Source: Cinclus cinclus
Lineage: Eukaryota > Chordata > Aves > Passeriformes > Cinclidae
Assembly (NCBI RefSeq): GCF_963662255.1
Contig: NC_085067.1
Span: 2,508,428-2,572,427 of the forward strand
Length of the DNA stretch: 64,000 nt
Direction: 5' to 3'
Below are positions 13,101-64,000 of this stretch, one piece after another (position 1 is the stretch's first letter; each line of letters starts with the position of its first letter). Position numbers and translations under genes: made by a program. Below the pieces are notes generated by a model. The model was not told where the DNA came from and did not search any database. It saw nothing but the letters and a program-made list of their open reading frames with translations.

Positions 13101-14689
13101 ACATAAAGCTATCAACACAGAACAAGCAGGAGAAGTTTGTAGAATAATAAATATTTACTACTGGAAATACTTCAAAACAGATGGTGTCATTGCTTCTTTT
13201 CTGAAGAAAAATAGCCCACTGACATTCTAAGTTTATACCAGGAAAATAAAATGTTTGGTGAGGAAGGAAGCAGGGAAAGAGAAATATGATGGCTACTATC
13301 ACACTGCAATAGGAACAAAGAATGAGATGGAGAAAAGTCATCACTTCGTTTCCAAATAATTTCTGCACTGACAGATCACCAAATCACATTATGTTTGAGT
13401 ACAAGATATTATGAAGTTTCTAAAACATCAGCAAAGACTTTCTTTAGGAAGTCACAAAGAGATTAAGCACAAGCCACTGTTCAATCTGACTGAGATTGTG
13501 AATCTTGATAAAGCAGCAAAGGACTGGAGAGCTCACACCACCAGCAGCACCAGAAACAACCAGCCAGTCCAGAGGGCAACCTAAAACTCACAAATATCCA
13601 CCTCTGGGGAAGTTCACCTTGTTCATAATGGCCAGCAACTCGCTCAGCACCAGCCGGAGCCGCCGAGGAGAGTCACTGTGCTCAAACTCCAGTGTCAGCC
13701 CGTGCTGCAGCTGAGACACCAAGATGCTTTCTCCACTGCCACCTCCCAGCTTGTGCCTGGCACACAATTCAAAACAACAAGTATTAAACGTTTCTGCAAA
13801 GACAGAAATGCTTCCGGTTAAAGGAAGGCAGCAGTTCTGCAGGGGTCTGCTCTACCGTGCCACAGATCTGCAAAGACTGCTGTAATTGCAGTGCAAGAAA
13901 ATTAATTCATTACATTATCAAAACTTCAAAATGCTTCTATTCCCCAGCAGCACAAACAGTCAGGAAAGCACATCCACCTGAGCTGTCCCTTCATCCCAGA
14001 TCCATCCCAGCCCTTCCCTGCCGGGACAGCTCCCGCTGAGCATCCCACACCCTCTGCTGAGGGAGCAGATCCCCAGGACACACAGCTAAACCCCAGCACA
14101 TCCCACACCCTCTGCTGAGGGAGCGGATCCCCAGGACACACAGCTAAACCCCAGCACATCCCACACCCTCTGCTGAGGGAGCAGATCCCCAGGACACACA
14201 GCTAAACCCCAGCACATCCCACACCCTCTGCTGAGGGAGCAGATCCCCAGGACACACAGCTAAACCCCAGGGCTTTCCTAGGAGATGATCAAGGGACACG
14301 AACGGCCGGGGCCGTCCGGCGCTTAAACAGCTGCAGCTGGAACAGCTGGAAAAGCCACACGGCGCTTCCCCCACAGATCTCTGCTCTCTGCGTTACCGGA
14401 GCTGCTGCTCCTTGCTGGCGTCCTGCTCCAGCGCGTGGAAATCCACGGACAGCAGCGCCACGATGGAGTTGACCGCCTCGACCCCCGAGAGCAGCCGCAG
14501 GATCAGCTTCTTGTCCTGCGCCCAGCTCTGGCTCTGGTCGGCGGGCGCGCACAGCGCCATGCGCACGAGGCAGGGCAGCAGCAGCCGCAGCTCGGGGTCG
14601 CTCAGCGCAGCCAGGCGCACCACATCCACCTTCTGCATCGCCTCGAAGGCGTAGGGACTGACGAACTGCAGCGCCGAGCACTCGGACAT
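987..14689 (-). CDS. INTS2: Integrator complex subunit 2, complete coding region in 24 exons
   Basis: INTS2 is a helical-repeat scaffold subunit of Integrator, the nuclear RNA polymerase II-bound complex that cleaves snRNA 3' ends and attenuates nascent transcripts. Twenty-four exons were placed by homology and GT/AG boundaries: 14397-14689, 13618-13756, 12899-13001, 12616-12729, 12160-12350, 11900-12073, 11212-11438, 10580-10705, 9951-10022, 9735-9849, 9083-9151, 8794-8928, 8202-8378, 7868-7976, 7047-7151, 6418-6582, 6055-6256, 5427-5552, 4658-4847, 3476-3733, 2387-2494, 1705-1810, 1365-1541, 987-1156. They sum to 3651 nt, an exact multiple of three, giving 1216 residues; human INTS2 has about 1204. 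The protein starts MSECSALQFVSPYAFEAMQ and ends in NMTVSGI before a TAG. The start codon has a good Kozak context (GCCGCCATG). No frameshift or internal stop is seen. All introns are under 1 kb, and most contain only A/T-rich unique sequence. The extra length relative to human is partly an acidic tract in exon 20. Confidence 0.97.
1365..1541 (-). CDS. INTS2: INTS2 coding exon 23
   Basis: Encodes LTQSKRYTFFMPTLPCLVSF through TQTRDFDPIIT. Donor GTAAGT. Confidence 0.95.
1705..1810 (-). CDS. INTS2: INTS2 coding exon 22
   Basis: Encodes IFAIQLLSYLCIQYALPKSL through NVMGTLLT. Donor GTACCA. Confidence 0.94.
2387..2494 (-). CDS. INTS2: INTS2 coding exon 21
   Basis: Encodes a start in GYPCEL followed by SMHICLDFIPELIAQPELEK and Q. 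Phase 0 at both ends; donor GTACAG. Confidence 0.94.
3476..3733 (-). CDS. INTS2: INTS2 coding exon 20, with acidic tract
   Basis: Encodes DSAAVQILLEICLPTEEEKG, a variable low-complexity stretch AEAEEEEEEEEQ, and a conserved tail LLCNLREVQCLVCCLLHQMY ending in IVKLVHFQ. The Glu run comes from a GAG repeat (plus strand about 3580-3605). The donor is GTCTGC, unusual at positions +3 and +4. Confidence 0.94.
4658..4847 (-). CDS. INTS2: INTS2 coding exon 19
   Basis: Encodes SPPLMDIILHMLNGYLLASK through APEVTREELKNALLAAQ. Donor GTAAGA. Confidence 0.95.
5427..5552 (-). CDS. INTS2: INTS2 coding exon 18
   Basis: Starts LWVMTVNALQP and ends in PLIVLRCDQRVH. Donor GTGAGT. Confidence 0.94.
6055..6256 (-). 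CDS. INTS2: INTS2 coding exon 17
   Basis: Encodes AFSMLPGNHTQLMQILEHLT through WMVLNTVMPR. Donor GTATCA. Confidence 0.94.
6418..6582 (-). CDS. INTS2: INTS2 coding exon 16
   Basis: Encodes LHSALLRLLATNYPHLCIVD through NHSPKQLQE. Donor GTAAAG. Confidence 0.95.
7047..7151 (-). CDS. INTS2: INTS2 coding exon 15
   Basis: Encodes AAMQRKPKSYSSALMDQIPI through AQGLQQELG. Donor GTAAAA. Confidence 0.95.
7868..7976 (-). CDS. INTS2: INTS2 coding exon 14
   Basis: Encodes GENTRPTQRFSITTQLLVLY through LANTKIL. Donor GTAAAT. Confidence 0.94.
8202..8378 (-). CDS. INTS2: INTS2 coding exon 13
   Basis: Encodes DWIYRQLCETSTPLHPQLLP through TEQEILNVFQGLSG. Donor GTAATC, a fairly weak site preceded by GGG. Confidence 0.94.
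8794..8928 (-). CDS. INTS2: INTS2 coding exon 12
   Basis: Encodes VVTAHAVRVPVTGNLSANIT through SFTKHKVSIK. Phase 0 at both ends; donor GTACCA. Confidence 0.95.
9083..9151 (-). CDS. INTS2: INTS2 coding exon 11
   Basis: A 69-bp exon encoding IVIKPSSLSRMKTIFTQEIF then TEQ. Phase 0 at both ends; donor GTATTT. Confidence 0.94.
9735..9849 (-). CDS. INTS2: INTS2 coding exon 10
   Basis: Encodes ISGVSASFGEMLLLVAMYFH through LVCSTLGMK. Donor GTAAAT. Confidence 0.95.
9951..10022 (-). CDS. INTS2: INTS2 coding exon 9
   Basis: Short exon encoding TPEQEQLMVMWLSWMIKEEA then YFE. Donor GTGAGA. Only 101 bp of intron separate it from exon 10. Confidence 0.93.
10580..10705 (-). CDS. INTS2: INTS2 coding exon 8
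   Basis: Encodes PTDEEAEQLLQLMTSRPPAT through SFCMLLAFSTLV. Donor GTACTC. Confidence 0.95.
11212..11438 (-). CDS. INTS2: INTS2 coding exon 7
   Basis: Begins RKKDNISSVLWQMRRQLLLE and ends LRLYCALMGIAGL plus two bases of a Lys codon. Donor GTAAGG. The RKKD start was set by frame agreement on both sides of a run of A residues. Confidence 0.94.
11900..12073 (-). CDS. INTS2: INTS2 coding exon 6
   Basis: Encodes VEECHLPGLGVALTLDHTKN through KVRTWFGTFIRNGQQ. Phase 0 at both ends; donor GTAGGA. Confidence 0.95.
12160..12350 (-). CDS. INTS2: INTS2 coding exon 5
   Basis: Encodes VSCDEVFICINCLRAAVGSL, then ERQDEESVGGRRRTEALRHL, ending in QALRVRGMV. Donor GTGAGT. The intron that follows is only 86 bp. 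Confidence 0.93.
12616..12729 (-). CDS. INTS2: INTS2 coding exon 4
   Basis: Encodes ELPSLLPIVDVAEALLHVKN and ends in VANVPDSFNE. Donor GTGAGT. Confidence 0.93.
12899..13001 (-). CDS. INTS2: INTS2 coding exon 3
   Basis: Encodes VSESNGEFFLKSSELFESPV followed by YLEEAADVLCILQA. Acceptor ttgcag, donor GTGTGT. Confidence 0.94.
13618..13756 (-). CDS. INTS2: INTS2 coding exon 2
   Basis: Begins HKLGGGSGESILVSQLQHGL and ends in LSELLAIMNK; donor GTGAAC. The first base completes the Arg codon from exon 1. The exon ends in phase 0. Confidence 0.94.
14041..14272. repeat. 58-bp tandem repeat, four copies, in INTS2 intron 1
   Basis: Four head-to-tail copies of a 58-bp unit start at 14041, 14099, 14157 and 14215. 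They are almost identical; the second copy reads gagcgga where the others read gagcaga. The array ends at ccccaggg near 14272. Near identity suggests recent duplication or homogenisation. It is intronic and not expected to encode protein. Confidence 0.93.
14397..14689 (-). CDS. INTS2: INTS2 coding exon 1
   Basis: Starts at the ATG (14687-14689) with MSECSALQFVSPYAFEAMQ and runs to KEQQL plus two bases of an Arg codon; donor GTAACG. GC-rich, inside the CpG island. The window VRMALCAPADQSQSWAQDKK is nearly identical to mammalian INTS2. Confidence 0.96.
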
Positions 14690-14758
14690 GGCGGCAGCAG
14701 CGGCTCCCTCACGGCCCCGCGCCCACCCGCCGCCGCCACTACCGGGGGAAACGGGAAG

Positions 14759-14766
14759 TGACGTCA
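14759..14766. promoter_or_regulatory. CRE palindrome TGACGTCA
   Basis: A full 8-bp CREB/ATF site lies 70 bp upstream of the INTS2 ATG, in the CpG island, a common position for functional CREs in housekeeping promoters. Binding is inferred. Confidence 0.65.
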
Positions 14767-14881
14767 CGGCGGGAGGGCGGGAAAGGCTGAGGGGAGAAAG
14801 GGAGAGGCGAGAAGAGCTGAGCGGCACCGCCCTGCCCGCCCCATCAATAAACCCACGTCACGAACAAGGCTTCATGAATAA

Positions 14882-14887
14882 TTTATT
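14882..14887 (-). terminator. MED13: Candidate distal polyadenylation signal AATAAA
   Basis: TTTATT on the plus strand reads AATAAA on the minus strand. The sequence 20-45 nt downstream is GU-rich (TTGTTCGTGACGTGGGTTT), as expected for a cleavage-stimulating element. It could end the longest MED13 transcript about 175 bp before the INTS2 start codon. Which transcript uses it is inferred. Confidence 0.5.
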
Positions 14888-15103
14888 CCGTTTGAATTTT
14901 TTTGTTTTTTTAAAAAGTATAAACTTTTTTTTTCTTCTTCATTTCCTCGCTCGCAATTTGTACAACTCAGTGTTTATGGCATTCGGCAGAAATAGTGTTT
15001 GTTCCTTAAATCTCTTTTTTTTGTTTCGGGGTTTTGTCACGATAAATACGAGGGCGGCTCGGCCGAGGGCACATGGCGGCGGCTGTGTGAGGCTCCCCGG
15101 CAC

Positions 15104-15780
15104 ATCCAGCCATGCCCCAGGGGTTTGGGAGCAGCTCCTGGGCCTGGCCAGCAGCACCAGAGAGGATTTGGAGCAGCTCCCTGGTGTGCCCAGCTGGGAT
15201 GTGGGAATGGCTGCCGGGTGTGTCCAGCCGTGCCCGAGGAGCGTCGGAGCAGCTCCGTGCTGTGTCCAGCCGTGCCCCAGGGGTGTTGGATCAGCTCCGT
15301 GCTGTGTCCAGCCGTGCCCGAGGGGTGTCGGAGCAGCTCCGTGCTGTGTCCAGCCGTGCCCGAGGGGTGTCGGATCAGCTCCGTGCTGTGTCCAGCCGTG
15401 CCCGAGGGGTGTTGGATCAGCTCCGTGCTGTGTCCAGCCGTGCCCCAGGGGTGTTGGATCAGCTCCGTGCTGTGTCCAGCCGTGCCCCAGGGGTGTCGGA
15501 TCAGCTCCGTGCTGTGTCCAGCCGTGCCCCAGGGGTGTTGGATCAGCTCCGTGCTGTGTCCAGCCGTGCCCGAGGGGTGTCGGATCAGCTCCGTGCTGTG
15601 TCCAGCCGTGCCCCAGGGGTGTCGGATCAGCTCCGTGCTGTGTCCAGCCGTGCCCGAGGGGTGTCGGATCAGCTCCGTGCTGTGTCCAGCCGTGCCCGAG
15701 GGGTGTCGGAGCAGCTCCGTGCTGTGTCCAGCCGTGCCCGAGGGGTGTTGGAGCAGCTCCGTGCTGTGTCCAGCCGTGCC
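15104..15780. repeat. 42-bp GC-rich minisatellite
   Basis: Thirteen copies of a 42-bp unit start at 15257 and recur exactly every 42 bp (15299, 15341 and so on to 15761, the last partial). Degenerate copies reach left to about 15104. Copies differ mainly at three sites: cccgag or ccccag, gtcgg or gttgg, and ggagc or ggatc. As 42 is a multiple of three and no copy has a stop in most frames, long frames of 250-390 codons open on both strands; these are artefacts of the repeat. Confidence 0.95.
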
Positions 15781-16032
15781 ACGTCCAGTCACCAGGCCAC
15801 AGGCTGTGGCATCCCAAGCCAGCGCTCAGCAAGGTCCTCACGTCCAGTTGACTCAGAAAAACCTAAAGCTTGATGAGTAACATCCTGAAAAAGTGACCCT
15901 GAGGATTGTGGTAGGTCCCAAATCCAGTTTTACTGTAAATTAAACTTTACTCCACTGAAAATGAAAAGTACACCCACAAATAGTAATTAAAAAAAAACCC
16001 CTTATGTACGAAGCATAGTCCTAGGCCCTTTA

Positions 16033-16034
<2 letters not shown>

Positions 16035-16068
<34 letters not shown>
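16035..16068. repeat. Poly(A) run, 34 bases
   Basis: An uninterrupted run of 34 A residues on the plus strand, followed by an A-rich stretch to about 16098. No recognisable element body or target-site duplication is attached. If transcribed with MED13 it would be a poly(U) tract in the mRNA. Confidence 0.9.
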
Positions 16069-16069
<1 letters not shown>

Positions 16070-16877
16070 CCAAAAACAACAAAACCAAAAAAAAGAAACT
16101 CTTCCTCGCTGGAGGTTGTGAGACAATAACATTGTACAATGTCACCCTGTGAATGACTTCTCCAAAGAAACCCAGATGAAAACAAGGTTGATGCAGCATT
16201 TTTATCCCAACAGACTGATATGCGGTGCCATACTGTTGTGCAGCAAATTATATGGTGCAATAGCATTTTTTTTAAAAAACTTTTACTCTTATTCTTGAAA
16301 GCTTTAAAGTAATGCAACAGAATATTTTCATATTACAGTATTAACAAATAGTGCTTGATTAAAGACATCGGCAAGTCTTCATAGCAACACACAAAGTCAA
16401 AATTACCATCAGAGGTAAATATAGAAATACAATAATCTGCACCATAACTGACAGCTAAGTAAGAACATAGCTGAGGATTTAAATATAAATCCATTTATCT
16501 TTAATTATTTCAGAGAATGTTAGAAAGATCTAAATGTTACAGCTACTTTTAAAATGTGAGGGTTGTTACAAGTACAGCTGGTGGCCTTGCTGGTCTTAGC
16601 CACAGGGGTTTCAGAAACCTAACTCAAATAATAGTGAGTCAAAGGTTACTAAAAGGCTTAAATGCAGTAATATCTGGGTTACAATAGGTATTTTTAATTG
16701 GAATGGCAGGATCTCAGCTTCATCTTTCATTGGAAGAGATAAACCTCCACAGCTGCTTAAAGCACTGACAAGCAACAACATTTTCTTGCAAGGCCATTTT
16801 GAAAAGCTGTAGCTGAAATGTTCAACTATTTAACCTTGTACTTGCTAAACAACCTTGAGTTATTGGATTGTGACAAT

Positions 16878-16883
16878 TTTATT
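16878..16883 (-). terminator. MED13: Candidate polyadenylation signal AATAAA, middle
   Basis: AATAAA on the minus strand about 2.6 kb after the MED13 stop. Use is inferred only from the motif. Confidence 0.3.
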
Positions 16884-17617
16884 TATAAACCAGCTATTAT
16901 GTGCACTTAAAATAGTTAAATGAAAGTAACTAACAAAAAAAGTATGCCCAATATAGTAGTTGGCTCCTTGGTGCTGGCAGGTTTGATGTGTATATGGCTG
17001 GCTGTGACTATCACTCCAGAAATGGCCCTTCTAATCTTTTATAGTGGTTGTAATATTATATTTTACTTTAATTGCATTTGATGGGGGGAGAAGTGGGAAA
17101 GTGGCAGCTTTCACAGTAGGAGTTTCACGGGGAAGGCTGGTCCAGGTAACAGAATGCAGTTACACCAATGTTCAGGCAGCTGATTCACTTACCTTTAGGA
17201 ATACAAGTCAGATTGAACACAAAGCAAAGCCACACCAAAACCCAGCCCTTGGAACTTGATTAACTGAGCCAGGATTAGAAATTACCATTTAGCAACAAAG
17301 CTCAAAAAAAAAAAAAAAAACCAAAACAAAAGAAAACAAAAAAAAAATACACTTTGAAAATTCCAGTTTTAGGAGCACTTTTCCTCTTCAAAAATGCCAA
17401 CCAAATGAGAAAAACCTTCTGTAAGACAATAATGTGCCGTTTAATCTGCGGTGCATTACCGAGATAAAGTCATGGACAGACCCAGTTTTTAACTCTATTT
17501 ATCAAAATATGCTAGCTTCTGATTGCACTCATGTTGTTCTGAAGAAACGACTGAAAATTCTCATCACCAATTGTACAACTTCTTTATACAAAACCAAAAA
17601 AAAAGTTGCTAATATTG

Positions 17618-17625
17618 TATGTACA
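17618..17625 (-). promoter_or_regulatory. MED13: Pumilio-type element UGUACAUA
   Basis: TATGTACA on the plus strand reads UGUACAUA in the mRNA, matching the UGUANAUA consensus of PUM1/PUM2. Lies in the probable MED13 3' UTR. Confidence 0.35.
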
Positions 17626-18273
17626 CGATTCAGTGAGACTTCATACGAAAAAAAATCACCTCAGGCAGGTCTTTTGCATTTACGAAACGAGATTTTCATG
17701 AACACAGTAAGTTTGGTAAATGCAAGCAAATTCTTCCTTGTAGAGGGTTAACAGCAGGTTCACAAATGGATCTTAAAACTTGCTCCTTTACAGGTTTAAA
17801 CCAGTGAGACAGACAATATTAGGACCCAGGACTTGGGTTATCGTGACAGGCTCCCGGAGCGCTGCAGGAGTTCAGTTTTTCATCTGGCAGTCAGATAAGG
17901 AACCCAGAGAAAGCATCTGCAGCTGCTCTTCAGCACCCGTAGGGGCTATTTTAGAGCAGCACCAGATATTTGGCATGTGCTAGGAAAAAGGAAGGAAACT
18001 ACTGAGAAAAAACGGTGACTGTAGATAGAGGGAGACATTTAGGAAAGCCTTGTGGTTTGTCAGTCCCTTCCTTGGGGAGGGCAAAGCCTCCTTGGCACAT
18101 GCCCCAGCCAGAGCCTGAAAATGGGATATGGGGAAGGCCATACACTGATACTTGGGACCTTCACCACAGTGCCAAAAACACATGGAAAAGGAAAATGTTC
18201 AGGGTTTCGTGCTGTTTTTTTTTTTTTTTTTACTAGTGGAATAAAATCTGAATACCAGAATTCACTGAGAATC

Positions 18274-18281
18274 TATATACA
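18274..18281 (-). promoter_or_regulatory. MED13: Pumilio-type element UGUAUAUA
   Basis: TATATACA on the plus strand reads UGUAUAUA in the mRNA, the strongest form of the Pumilio consensus, in the proximal MED13 3' UTR. Confidence 0.4.
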
Positions 18282-18597
18282 CCACATTTTAGTTAAACAC
18301 ACACCAATCTTAAAGTCAAGATTGACTATTTTTGCATTTGTAAAATGGCTAGAGCTGGGCTAAATTTCAGCCTGGCAGGAGACTTTGGATAAGGTCATAA
18401 TTTTCTGTGCATTCGCCTCAGGTTCACATTTTATCACAAAAGTGGAAGCAAACAATGCAGTGAGCACAGTGCCAAGAATATCCAGGGAGCAACAATGCAC
18501 AAGAGATATTCTTGTGATATTAAAACTTGCATCCTGGAAGTGGATCTGAGAATCTAGCCACAGCCCTGAACCATAACACAAACTTCAATTGAAGAGT

Positions 18598-18603
18598 TTA
18601 TTC
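18598..18603 (-). terminator. MED13: Candidate polyadenylation signal AATAAA, proximal
   Basis: AATAAA on the minus strand about 880 nt after the MED13 stop. It would give a short 3' UTR that keeps the miR-208 site but loses both Pumilio motifs. Confidence 0.35.
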
Positions 18604-18911
18604 ATGTTATTCTCACTACAAGTTAAACCACCTACAATATCACTTATATATTGCCATTGTTACTCTGGAAAGGTGTGATATAAAATGCTGTAAGACCCGG
18701 TACCTTTTCAATTTATATAAACACAGTGAACTTCATTACTGTACATGTACTCTGCAACTACAGCTTAGCTGTAAATCCCCCACACACAATGGTATGGACA
18801 TTAACCCCTCTATCCCCATTAAACTGTACATCAAGACAATACAAATTTACTGTCCCCACCCACCCCTTACAAAAAAATAATACTCTAAAAGCAACCTACT
18901 GCAACTTTTAA

Positions 18912-18919
18912 TTAAGACG
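18912..18919 (-). promoter_or_regulatory. MED13: miR-208 8-mer seed site in MED13 3' UTR
   Basis: The mRNA strand reads CGUCUUAA, a full match to miR-208 seed nucleotides 2-8 plus the A opposite nucleotide 1. It lies 560 nt after the MED13 stop. In mammals MED13 (THRAP1) is the best-known target of the heart miRNA miR-208a, so the position and motif fit established biology. Confidence 0.7.
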
Positions 18920-19478
18920 ATTACATATATTTTAGACCAATTGCTTTAAAGCAAGAAGGCAGTATAAACCTTCTAGGAAAATTTTTATAAAAGAGGTTAA
19001 GAAATATAAGACAATTTATACATTTAAAAACTTACAATAAATAAGAGATGCAGGCATTTTTGAATACTAAGTACTATAATCCAATACAAGAACATCTTGA
19101 TGTTCTGAAGCCATAGGTTGAAACGTAATTGTTCCTCATGTTTCTTCTCATCTCCATGCTTTTAAAGTTCATTAACCATGACTGGGTACTATGGCTCATT
19201 ACTCTTCACAAATACTGTGGCTGGGGAAAAATGGTTAATTTTGCTACTAAAAATGTTATAATACACTTTCTGATCATCATTCTGAAGCGTCCCCCATAGT
19301 CAGCGACTCAAAGACAGCAGGGCATTGGGTGCCCCTCTCACAAGTCAAAACAATATTTGCTGGAAGTAACAAGATTCATACCCCATCACAAACAACTTGC
19401 ACTGAGAAGAATTATAACTTAGTCCTGCAGTGAAATATCCCTTTTCCTCATTTTTGTCTTGCAAAATTCAGATGAAGA

Positions 19479-64000
<44,522 letters not shown>

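Larger units (their letters stand above)
14290..14862. promoter_or_regulatory. INTS2: CpG-island promoter of INTS2
   Basis: A C+G-rich, CpG-dense stretch covers INTS2 exon 1 and about 170 bp upstream, in strong contrast with the A/T-rich flanks. It has no TATA box in a convincing place. It holds a perfect CRE at 14759-14766, an ETS-like CGGGAAGTG just before it, and a second ACGTCA half-site at 14855-14860. The transcription start is probably between 14700 and 14800 (inference). Confidence 0.8.
14862..19478 (-). other. MED13: Probable MED13 3' UTR, distal part possibly intergenic
   Basis: A 4.6-kb non-coding stretch after the MED13 stop. Human MED13 has a 3' UTR of several kilobases, so a long UTR is expected. 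Minus-strand AATAAA signals are seen at 18598-18603, 16878-16883 and 14882-14887, so alternative ends are likely. The proximal 1.9 kb carries a miR-208 site and two Pumilio-type motifs. The distal part holds the poly(A) run and the minisatellite. Short open frames in it show no coding character. Confidence 0.55.

Noticed and set aside
15104..15780. CRISPR-like array
   Set aside because: The units are contiguous 42-bp tandem copies without unique spacers, in a vertebrate genome. It is a minisatellite.
14688..15851. 387-codon plus-strand open frame, and 300- and 251-codon frames on the other strand
   Set aside because: All are kept open by the 42-bp minisatellite, whose length is a multiple of three. 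They have no conserved start region, no splice evidence and no homology.
16035..16098. Processed pseudogene tail
   Set aside because: No gene-like sequence or target-site duplication is attached to the poly(A) run in either direction.

Overview
The window is vertebrate nuclear DNA, and most likely from a bird. It is eukaryotic because two long proteins are split across 52 short coding exons, all with GT donors and AG acceptors read on the minus strand. A bird is suggested by compact introns (INTS2 spans under 14 kb here, against roughly 60 kb in human), very few transposable elements, one CR1-like LINE relic, and protein sequences close to, but distinct from, mammalian orthologues. The species cannot be fixed from the sequence alone; a passerine is only a guess.

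Layout on the minus strand, right to left. (1) 64000-56868: part of MED13 intron 2; exons 1 and 2 with the start codon lie beyond the right edge. (2) 56867-19479: MED13 exons 3 to 30, ending at a TGA. The joined exons stay in frame throughout and give about 2078 codons after the first partial one. (3) 19478 to about 14862: probable long MED13 3' UTR and/or short intergenic spacer. It holds an 8-mer miR-208 seed site, two Pumilio-type elements, a 34-base poly(A) run (poly(U) in the mRNA) and a 42-bp GC-rich minisatellite, and it ends in an AATAAA with a GU-rich stretch after it. (4) About 14290-14860: CpG-island promoter of INTS2 with a perfect CRE palindrome. (5) 14689-987: all of INTS2, 24 coding exons, 1216 codons plus stop. 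(6) 986-1: INTS2 3' UTR and flank.

Both genes encode parts of the RNA polymerase II control machinery. MED13 is a subunit of the Mediator CDK8 kinase module. INTS2 is a subunit of the Integrator complex, which cleaves snRNA and other nascent transcripts. They lie head to tail, as in human 17q23, where BRIP1 follows INTS2. BRIP1 would be expected just left of base 1, but none of its coding sequence is visible.

I found no bacterial-type system, CRISPR array, intact mobile element or virus. The observations most worth checking are the miR-208 site, the possible MED13 poly(A) site next to the INTS2 promoter, the 42-bp minisatellite, an acidic repeat in INTS2 exon 20, an unusual donor at INTS2 intron 20, and a two-residue insertion at the MED13 exon 16/17 junction.
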